A stretch of 64,000 bases of DNA from Russula earlei. Lineage: Eukaryota; Basidiomycota; Agaricomycetes; Russulales; Russulaceae. The position numbers were made by a program, and so were the translations under genes. The notes under the pieces were generated by a model that made no database searches, had not been told where the DNA came from, and saw only the letters and a list, made by a program, of their open reading frames with translations. Positions 56,437-64,000 of this stretch are shown piece after piece. Numbering within the stretch: the first letter of the stretch is position 1; the number at the start of each line of letters is the position of its first letter. The stretch spans positions 27,662-91,661 of the forward strand of contig JAGFNK010000190.1 in the NCBI GenBank assembly GCA_025769875.1, written 5' to 3'.

Positions 56437-58140
56437 ATGTCCGACGTCTCCACCTATTTCCGCCAAGCGTCGAGGCCCAACGGCTGCCCCTTCTGCGCCC
56501 AACCCGGCCACGGTGTCCGATGGTGCACGATTGCCGAGGAGTACTGCTACACCGGCCGCATTGTTATCATCAACAGTCGCCTCCACCTTCCAAACAGGCA
56601 ACCCATCCCCATCAGCAGCAATGGACGTGGACTGAAGGACGCCGTCGACGCCTGGCTCGCCGCCAACAACGCTCAAGTCTTCAGCTACCCGGCTACACCC
56701 ACAGCTCCCACACCAGTCGCACTCCCCTCCTCCCACCATCCACCTTCGCCGCGCGACACTTCCATTATCACGCCGACCCAGCTCCGGTACCTCCAACAGG
56801 AGCTAGAGGACCTCATTGCCACCTCGTCAGGGCTTCAGATGCGTGACCGAAGAGACGTATCGGACTACGGCCGGAGCTTCCAGGAGATATGCGAGCCCCT
56901 AGTGAGTGCACGCTGCCTTTCCTATGACGAACGCGACCGGGCATTCTGGCTCGGACTTCACCCGGACAACCGCAAAATGGTCTCCCGACGCCTCGGTCCT
57001 TGGCGCATGAACGAACAGCGAGGGCAATTTGTCGAATTCCGGGAGACGTTCGACACACTAGTCAAGATCTTCTCTCAGCCTCCCTGTGACATTAGGTGGG
57101 AACGCGGTCCCCACTCTCTCAGGCAAGACCCCCGACGCGACTTCGCATTCGAAACCCCGGAACAGGAGAACTGCCAGCCCGTCGCCCTCACGCCCGCCGA
57201 CGTCTTAGCGCCGCCCGCCCCAATGCTCCCAGCCGCAGCCTCTACAGCCGCCGTCGCCGTCGCCCCAGTCGTCTCAGTATCGCCCACTGCCCCTGTCTCG
57301 CGCCCTGCCGCCCCCGTCACCTCAGCCTCACCTACTGATGTCTTAGTGCCACACGCCGTTGCCGTCGCCCCAGTCTCGTCCGCCCACGCGCCCTCAGTTG
57401 CCATCTCCGCCCCACCCGCCTCCATCCTAGCCTCGCCCGTCAACGTCTCGCCCCCTGCCGCCGCGCCCTCCGTCATCACCTCCGGTCCGTCAGCCACCGA
57501 CGCTGGAGCACAAGCATCCGTCGCCGCCACGCCCTCAGCCTCTGCACTCCCAGTTCCGCCCACCGCCCCAGCTCTCGTCTCGCGCTCTGCCGCACCCACG
57601 CCCTCAGTCGCCTCAGCCCTCTCAGTCTCAGCCGCCGCCACCGCGCCCCCAGTTTTGCCAGCCGTCACCGTCGCCCCAGCTTTAGATCAGTCAGCCGCCG
57701 CCACCGTGCTCTTAGCCTTGCCAGCAGCCTTAGTCTCGTCAGCCGCCCCCGTAGCCTCAGCCTCAGCCACCGACGTCTTAGCGCCACACGCCGCCGCCTC
57801 CACCACTGTCTCACTAGCCACCGCCGCCACGCCCTTGTCAGCCACAGCTGCCGTCGCCCCTGCGTCGCCCTCAGTCGTCGCCTCCGCTCCGTCCGCCTCC
57901 GCCGTCGCACCAGCTCTGTCCGCCGCCGCCTCCTTGGTCTCACCCTCAGCCTTCGTCTCCACGCCCGCCGCATCAGTCTCAGTTTCGCGCGACACCAGCA
58001 TCGCAGCACCGTCGCAACACCTCGCCACCAGCACCACCCCAGAAGACCAAGAAGGCCTCGGCCACGAACCTAGCCACGACACGCCCCAACAGGAACAGCA
58101 GCAGCCGCCACGCCGCCGCCGTAGGAAAAGCCGCCGCTGA
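56437..58140 (+). CDS. Gag-like protein with N-terminal zinc knuckle
   Basis: 567 codons, intact. A CCHC knuckle CPFCAQPGHGVRWC (C-x2-C-x4-H-x4-C) sits near residue 18, followed by YCYTGRIVIINSRLHLPNRQ and GRGLKDAVDAWLAANN, a segment known next to zinc knuckles in basidiomycete gag proteins. A capsid-like helical region comes after it (residues about 120-220: VSDYGRSFQEICEPLVSARC, DRAFWLGLHPDNRKMVSRRL). In most retroelement gags the order is capsid then knuckle. Residues about 240-520 are a low-complexity Ala/Ser/Pro/Val/Thr repeat, then TTPEDQEGLGHEPSHD and a basic end (RRRRKSRR). It probably packages the element's RNA. The start at 56,437 is the first ATG of the frame. Confidence 0.7.
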   Translation: MSDVSTYFRQASRPNGCPFCAQPGHGVRWCTIAEEYCYTGRIVIINSRLHLPNRQPIPISSNGRGLKDAVDAWLAANNAQVFSYPATPTAPTPVALPSSHHPPSPRDTSIITPTQLRYLQQELEDLIATSSGLQMRDRRDVSDYGRSFQEICEPLVSARCLSYDERDRAFWLGLHPDNRKMVSRRLGPWRMNEQRGQFVEFRETFDTLVKIFSQPPCDIRWERGPHSLRQDPRRDFAFETPEQENCQPVALTPADVLAPPAPMLPAAASTAAVAVAPVVSVSPTAPVSRPAAPVTSASPTDVLVPHAVAVAPVSSAHAPSVAISAPPASILASPVNVSPPAAAPSVITSGPSATDAGAQASVAATPSASALPVPPTAPALVSRSAAPTPSVASALSVSAAATAPPVLPAVTVAPALDQSAAATVLLALPAALVSSAAPVASASATDVLAPHAAASTTVSLATAATPLSATAAVAPASPSVVASAPSASAVAPALSAAASLVSPSAFVSTPAASVSVSRDTSIAAPSQHLATSTTPEDQEGLGHEPSHDTPQQEQQQPPRRRRRKSRR

Positions 58141-58757
58141 CACCAGCAGCATACCACGCGCCGCATCCCACATCGCCTCCCCGTCCGTTTGTGCGCTCTC
58201 ACCCACGTCTGCTGCCGACACCTGCAGTGGAGACGACCCCACCACCGTCGCCGCCGAATGACGACAAACGTTACCCCCGCGCAAGCCGCCCCACGCATCT
58301 TCCTTCCCAAGTCCTCGCCACCTACGTCTCTGTCTACGAACTCACGCTCGCCGCCTACGTCTTCGCTTCTCGACAACGCTGCCCACTCTGTCCCGACTCT
58401 AGCCGCACGCACGCCACGCCAAGCCCCCCTCACTTCGCCATTCCGCACCCGCATTCCAGGACACAGCGGATCACTGCTCGCAATGACCCAGACGACACAC
58501 TTGACACGACGCACACACCACAAGACAACCCCATCGCCACGCAGCCGCCGTCTTGCCACCACCCTCGCCCTCATCTCCAGCGCCTCCGTCTCCCACGACC
58601 CTCACCCTCCGGCGCCGCCACCCTTCGTCTCCTCCCCCACTACCGATGCCACAACACAAGCAGCCGCGACCGCCGCCACCAATCAGACACAAAAGGTTCA
58701 AAGTCTCGCATTCAGACGCTTGACCGAGGACGGTCAAAATTTCAAGCCCCCGGGAGG
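58141..58757 (+). other. 3' part of the gag-only element
   Basis: Pro/Thr/Ser-rich open frames continue into the 3' LTR without motifs and are probably untranslated. AAGCCCCCGGGAGG precedes the LTR, a poor polypurine tract. Confidence 0.45.
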
Positions 58758-59463
58758 TGTAAGGAGGATTATGGCTGGCCACGAAATCACGTGCGGAAAT
58801 GCGACGCGACACGACGTGACGCCTATCCTCTCCCTTGCCTCAGCTCGCTTTCATCCCTTGCCAACAGCTGCACACACACACGCACGCACCCGCGACCTCT
58901 CTTGTGCCCAACTTCAAGCCCTTTCTATCAACCACGCGTATGCCAAACGCTCACAAGACACGATTGCGTGCCAGGCTGTCCGCCACCAACCGCATTGCAG
59001 CCCTTGCCACCGACCACGCACCGACCTCACGAGCACGCCTACCACCTCACACCCGACGTCAAGACCCGGACGACCGCATCGCCCACCCATCGCCATACGC
59101 GCACGCACCCCACGCTCCGGCACACGCGACGCGTTTCCACGTCGAGCCTTTCACGATCGCCTAGACCGCCTCGCCCGGTCTCGATTGCCTTTCAAGACTC
59201 TACTTCCTTTCATCATCTCATTTCCTTTCATTACATGCCCCCTCTTACTACTCCCCTTCTTGTATATAAAACACCTAGCTACCTTGTAGTAAAAAAAAGA
59301 AGTCGAGTGGAATCAGAATCTTTTCCCCCTCATCTGTCCACCTCTGCCTGAACCAGAACGACTGCGCGCGACCACTTGTTCCTCCTCTCCCCCCCTCCTC
59401 TACTCTTTCTGCTTGGACCGGTCAGCCTTACGATCTCACTCGCACGTCACCGGACGCGCTACA
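58758..59463 (+). repeat. Gag-only element, 3' LTR (family C)
   Basis: 706 bp, near-identical to the 5' LTR; seen differences include the poly-A length and GAAGTCCAGTGGG against GAAGTCGAGTGGA. Confidence 0.9.
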
Positions 59464-61400
59464 ACGGGTGAGAATATTTCGTCATAGTCAATGCCTTCTA
59501 CTTGGGAGAAGCCTTTGGCGACTAGTCTGGCTTTTTTGCGACCATCAGACTTAAGGTCGAATACCCATCTATTTTTAATTATTTTGCGATCCTTGGGAGG
59601 ATCGACTAGTTCGAAGACTTTGCGTCTGCGGAGGGATTCCAACTCCTCGCGACAAGCATCTTTCCACTCCTTTTGGAGTTCACTTGGCATTCGCAGAATG
59701 TCCCTAAAGGTCCATTCGCGAATCTTTGCAGTATCAGGTGTATCTGAACTTAGTGGAACTGCTTGGGCGAGCAGATAGTTCAGAAATTTGACTCCCCCTT
59801 CCCTTGCAAGATGTAGAATGTCTTCTACCTCATCCTCAGAGGCTTGCGGCGGTTGATCGTCAAGGACGACAGGAGGGTAAGGGCCTGGAGCGGCCGATCC
59901 TGACGTACTACCCTCACCGGAGCTACCGGGTTGGTTTTCTGTCATTGTTCTCCATGTGTGTGTGCGCCGAATGTCTTTTTCCACTTCTGTGGGGTGTCTG
60001 CGTTCACCATAGACGTTGCCTGGACGGGTAGGTACTTTCCTCAACCGCTGAGACCTTCGAAGAGGTACAGGTTCTTCAACAGGAGGAGGGGACGGTGTAG
60101 GAGGGACGGGCGTTTGCTCGCGTTCCTCTTCTTGTGGCGCCTGTGTAGGCTGCTCATCGTCCTCACTTTTAATTGTAGGGAATGGGTCGTCAACACCAGG
60201 AATGGTGTCTTCGATAGGTTGTTGTGGTAGTTCCTCACATGGTTCATTAATCCGTGTGGTACCTTTAGTGCGTGCTTTGTCGCATTTGGGGTACAGGGTC
60301 TCATCGTACAGGGCGGTAGCATTAGTGTAAAGCGTGTTATTTGGGAGCCTCATGAATAGTGAGGCTTTGATCCCCTCAGTGTGACCAAGGTAGATCATTA
60401 GCTCGCTTTTAGGCGAAAGCTTATTGACTTGACGCTTTTCTGGTATGTGCACATATGCACCGCAACCAAATACTCTGAGGTGTGAGATATCAGGGACCTC
60501 ATTCTTTAGGACTTCGTAGGGTGTACGCCATTGAAGGCGTCTGGCAGGTGTCCTATTGTAACAGTGTGTCCCATGATTCACTGCAAATTCCCACCAGGAG
60601 GGAGGTAGACAAGCTTCAAGGCGCATTGCCTGAGCTTTGTCCATTACAGTGTGCATAAAGCGCTCTGCGCGTCCATTCTGTTGTGGAGTGTATGGGGCGC
60701 TTTGCAGGATTTTAATTCCTTCGTCCTTTAGGACGTTATCAAAGGCCTCGGACTTGTACTCTCCGCCAGCATCGGACATCCACTCTTTGATTCCTGCTTT
60801 GTATTGGTTTTTCACCATAGCAAGGAATTGTTTGATGGCCATTATGGTCGACTTTTTATTTTTTAAGAGTGTGATCCATGCATAGGAGGAATAATTGTCA
60901 ATGAAGCTGACGAAATATTCGTACTTATGATACGACTTCACAGGGAAACTCTTCAGGTCCGAGTGGATACGCTCGAAAGGTGCAGAAGCACGAGTTTCAG
61001 AAGGGGGGTGTGCAGATGCAGGCATCTTGCCTTGCGCGCAGCCAGGACATACCGGCTGTTCCTGAGGGATTTTCAGGTCTTCAGGGAGACCCTTGGTATG
61101 TGTCTTAGCACGTGTTACGACATCCTTAGATGGGTGGCCAAGGCGTCGGTGTATGACATCATAATCTACCGTGTAGATAAGAGAATGCGCTTGCGCGCTT
61201 TCAATTGAGGCGTCTAACCAATATGTGGTTTGACCCGGGAATAAGGGGTAAGAGGACAGGATTATGCGTCCGTCCTCTCGTAGGGAAATATGATTTCTAT
61301 TCCCTAATGCATGCATCCCTTGTTGTAAAAACTCCCCCATAGATAATATCTGAGTGTTAATTTTCAGGAATATAGAGAACAGGAGAAATGCGCATGACAA
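59464..61400 (-). pseudogene. Copia element 2 pol, integrase and RT N-terminal half
   Basis: One open minus-strand frame of about 640 codons from 61,400 to the insertion point. Gag-pre-integrase HRRLGHPSKDVVTRAKTHTK and CPGCAQGK; integrase core with IHSDLKSF (Asp), SDAGGEYKSEAFD (Asp) and NGRAERFMHTV (Glu), all three catalytic residues present; HLRVFGCGAYVHIPEKRQVN; acidic linker; RT start RWVFDLKSDGRKKARLVAKG to YDEIFSPVV. Element 1 has several breaks over the same stretch. It is truncated only by the inserted element. Confidence 0.9.
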
Positions 61401-61830
61401 CCAGTTTTAGAGTTGACAGTGTGCCGAAGCAACACAGTGCCTTTGCCTTCCACATATATAGTGTTATCGGCAGTTTTAACAGGGGATCTTTCGTGCGGCA
61501 AAGCCGGCGTATACTCTATAAAGTCTTTTATTTCGAAGGTGAAGTGTGCGGACGCTGCCAGAGTCAAGGAGCCATAAGGATCCCATTTTACTCAAGTCAT
61601 GCTTTCCTCTACATCTCGAACAATTTTTGTTACATTCACTTTGAAGGGAAGTAGTCCCTTCGCTAATTTGTACATTGTATGATACAAGCGAACACTTATT
61701 AGACATATCTAGCCCGCTTAGGGGCTGGGGAGATGCTAATAGGTTCTTTAGCGAGTGAAAGGAGAGAGGGAGGCGCACGCACGCTTCGTTATCTTCGGGG
61801 TCAGCTGCCCCAATCAAGCGCTTCATCCGA
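61401..61830 (-). pseudogene. Copia element 2 protease region, frameshifted
   Basis: Minus strand: GLDMSNKCSLVSYNVQ, CSRCRGKHDLSKMGSLWLLD then SGSVRT, where element 1 has DSGASAH. An extra base inside GACTCTGGCAGCGTCC shifts the frame exactly at the protease active site; ASAHFTFEIKDFIEYTPALP follows in the next frame. This single indel inactivates the protease. Confidence 0.8.
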
Positions 61831-61989
61831 CTGGAGTCGGAGCACGCTCAGGGGTGGCAGCACCTTCTGGGATACCGTCATATATGTCGAATAAATCCGA
61901 CGTAGTTTGTTTGCGCGAAGTCGCCATCGTCCTGGTCCATAGGCTCAGGGACGGGTGACTGGAAGTTTGACTGCACTTGTCGAGGCAGC

Positions 61990-63066
61990 GGATTGAGTCG
62001 AGATCCGCTGCTCGAGGGTCTTGACTGTCTGTATGGTGGGAGTTACCCCAAGATTCGTCAGCAAGATCAAGCACTTTGTTTAAGGCCTTGTAAGGGCCGT
62101 GAGTGCAGTTTGCGAGGGTCAGTCGCAGTTGGGACAGTATGGTGTTGGATCCCCGAAGGGACCCAGATGGGCGATAGTGGTAATGGTCGGGAGTGGGAGT
62201 GCGGCAACGTCTGCAATGTGGGAGTGTCCATGGACCATGGCTGTTATCAGCCTTCTCCTTGCCTTTCCCTTTTCCTTTGCCGCCGCGCTTACTGCGCTGG
62301 CGCTTGTCCTTATCTTCATCGCGCTTGGGCTTATTGCCCTGCTGCTGATTGGAGAAGGAGGGGTCACCAGTGCTTGCGCTTGACAGCTGAAAGCTTCTGC
62401 GCGCTGTGCTTCTTGCCTTGTTCCGCGATTGATCCTCAGTTTGATATTGAGAGACGATTGCCTCTCGGACAGTCCTTCGGACTAAGATCGGCTAGATCAT
62501 AGTTCTGAGTGACAATGTGGACAAGCATGTCCCATTTCTGGGGAATGGCTGCAAGCATGATGAGCGCCTGTAAGGCGTCAGGAATGATAAGGGAGGATGC
62601 GGTGAGGCTGCTGGAACGCAGCGTGTATCCGATCCATTTGAGGGCCAGGATGCTGGCTCGGGTTAATGCGGATGGAGATGGCTTCTTTGAAGTCCTTATA
62701 GATACTAGTGGTCGTCGCCGTACCATAAAGGGTATCTAAGGCGATTCCAGATTGTCTCAGCGTTATCCAAAGACGTAAGATCTTGTTGGATCGCGATGCT
62801 CGATCTAAGGACCATATGACCGACTGCCATATCATTCCCTTTGTTCCATTCTTTCACAGCTGCCAGAGCGACAGCCTGGGCAGCAATCTCTTCGGGAAGA
62901 GGCGCCTGAGGAAGGTCCAGGGACAGGTAGGCAGTTCAAAAGTGCCATTGCAATAACCCCACAGTCCAACGGACATGAGGTAGGCTTTCATAGCCTTTGA
63001 CCAAATACCATAGTTAGCACCATCGAGGATGGGGACAACAGGGGCAGAGGGTTGAGACGACGACAT
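61990..63066 (-). pseudogene. Copia element 2 gag (UBN2/DUF4219 type)
   Basis: ATG at 63,066 starts MSSSQPSAPVVPILDGANYG, then IWSKAMKAYLMSVGLWGYCN. Frame changes follow near 62,930 and 62,760; DALQALIMLAAIPQKWDMLV (about 62,580) and DPSFSNQQQGNKPK-like pieces are still readable. Same organisation as 13,667-14,640. Non-functional. Confidence 0.78.
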
Positions 63067-63236
63067 TGTAGCTGTTAGAAGAGGGCTTAGAGGTCGTCAG
63101 TAAGAGTATTGTATTTAAACAAGCCGACATAGTCTCCCCATAGGGTAGACTAGCTCGCCTGCAGCATGCAGGCTTCAGGGATGCTTCGCCATCGTTGCAG
63201 CCGATGAAGGCGCATGGCTTGCAGGGCCCATAACCT

Positions 63237-63622
63237 AGTTGCGCAGCATAGAGCGCAGCTAACAGGCCAAGCAACCCACCTTAGAGGTTGTGCTAATGCT
63301 CAAGTGATATTGGGGTGTAGAGCGATGTGTATACTCGTCTACAAGTATGGTATTTATACCTCTATGACCCAGGGCTGTTCCTAAGTCCAAAAGAGGTGAC
63401 TACAGGTGTCCACTATATCGCGCATTAAGTGACGCGTGATGTGGAAACGTTCTAGACGCAGCATAAGGCTGCATCTTGTGATAGATAGCGTAGTATGCAG
63501 TAACCCTATTGCCATAAGGCATATACTAAAGTTCTGTCTAACACGTAACATCTATGCAGCGGATCTTGAACCTTGTATGAAGGTCTTCGCCTTCTTTGAT
63601 CCGTTCGGGTTCTGGTTCAACA
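63237..63622 (-). repeat. Copia element 2, 5' LTR (family A)
   Basis: 386 bp. Outer end GGTTCTGGTTCAACA on the plus strand; inner end AGTTGCGCAGC, one base off the TGTTGCGCAGC of the other copies, next to GGGCCCATAACC, the primer binding site on the minus strand. Confidence 0.92.
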
Positions 63623-63844
63623 AAGACACTAGTGGTGCAGGGGATGGACATGGATGGGGGAGCATGAGGCATGGGCAAACAGGTCTGATTGGGTTGAGCC
63701 ACTTTTGTTGTTCCCAGGCACAGAGTGAGGAATGTGGTGGTGATATCAAGGAATTGGCACAAGAGGGAAGGAGAATATGAAAGGAAAAGCACCCATCACA
63801 TTTGGCCCTCAGGGGTCTTGACTGTGGTGCCAGCAGTACTTGTG

Positions 63845-64000
63845 TGTTATGATCTACCCCTCTGTTGGTTTGTCACTAACCCCTTTTTTCTTGTTATTGT
63901 TCTCTACTGTCACCCTTGTCCCCTTGGTTACTGTTTCATCCCTTGATGCTGATAGTCCCTTATTGTTTCACTTGTTGTGTTTCATCTATTGTTTGAGCTC
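63845..64000 (+). repeat. LTR, family D, cut by the window edge
   Basis: TGTTATGATCTACCCC...TTTCATCTATTGTTTGAGC matches the first 155 bp of the solo LTR at 45,769. The preceding 63,627-63,844 holds no gene. Confidence 0.75.

Larger units (their letters stand above)
55087..59463 (+). mobile_element. Gag-only LTR retrotransposon (non-autonomous), young
   Basis: LTRs 55,087-55,794 (708 bp) and 58,758-59,463 (706 bp), TGTAAGGAGG...GCGCTACA, near-identical. Target duplication ACGG (55,083-55,086 and 59,464-59,467) inside the pol of copia element 2. The 2.96-kb interior has a gag-like ORF and no protease, reverse transcriptase or integrase, so movement must depend on proteins of another element. 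The LTRs and interior are CpG-rich and appear recent. Confidence 0.9.
53379..63622 (-). mobile_element. Copia element 2 (Ty1/copia), split by the gag-only element
   Basis: LTRs at 53,379-53,763 (3') and 63,237-63,622 (5'), minus orientation. The flanks share AAGA, an imperfect 5-bp duplication. Its pol is interrupted at FSPVV/RFETV by the element at 55,087-59,463; without it the length is about 5.86 kb, matching element 1 once its solo LTRs are removed. Its long pol frames are in better condition than those of element 1, so it is probably the younger insertion. Confidence 0.93.

Noticed and set aside
57075..58574. Minus-strand open frames over the gag-only element (57,668-57,075 and 58,574-57,687)
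   Set aside because: Antisense shadows of the Ala/Ser/Pro repeat; the plus-strand frame has the zinc knuckle.

Overview
The window is nuclear DNA of a filamentous basidiomycete, most likely an Agaricomycete of the Polyporales type. This rests on short (36-78 nt) GT-AG introns, a Goodbye-NACHT-ankyrin STAND gene of a type abundant in those fungi, a decayed Plavaka transposase, a DUF6532-like remnant, a chromodomain Ty3/gypsy element and UBN2-gag copia elements. No rRNA or tRNA gene and no bacterial gene organisation was seen.

Layout: 1-13.1 kb is the gene-bearing part. It holds a relic of a Goodbye domain (about 1.0-1.4 kb), a divergently arranged pair of small secreted-protein genes (2.6-2.9 kb minus, 4.3-4.7 kb plus), a nine-exon STAND/NLR-like gene (6.98-10.33 kb, one frameshift), a 651-bp MITE with perfect 41-bp inverted repeats (11.2-11.9 kb) and a third secreted-protein paralogue (12.1-12.6 kb). 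A fourth paralogue survives as an island at 49.07-49.58 kb.

From 13.1 kb onward the window is a nest of transposons. Copia element 1 (13,114-20,804) was hit by two solo LTRs. Two foldback-like elements with long terminal inverted repeats follow (24,052-26,922 and 42,633-48,696); the first carries a retrotransposon fragment and the second holds five later solo LTRs. A chromodomain Ty3/gypsy element (27,701-36,133) sits inside an older LTR and carries an extra ORF after the integrase. A Plavaka transposase relic occupies 38.1-41.4 kb. Copia element 2 (53,379-63,622, minus strand) was split by a gag-only LTR retrotransposon (55,087-59,463). Target-site duplications could be read for most insertions, so the order of events can be reconstructed in part.

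How the parts relate: the STAND gene is probably an intracellular receptor or non-self recognition gene of the fungal NLR type. The four small secreted genes share signal peptide, intron position and upstream layout, two of them share extended promoter boxes, and their mature parts differ strongly, as expected for fast-evolving secreted peptides. The transposons are mostly dead autonomous elements (copia, gypsy, Plavaka, hAT) plus non-autonomous passengers (gag-only element, foldback elements, MITE, SINE-like units). The middle of the window looks poor in CpG with many TGA stops, while the younger gag-only element stays CpG-rich, which suggests methylation-driven decay. Splice sites, domains and families were read by eye, without database searches.
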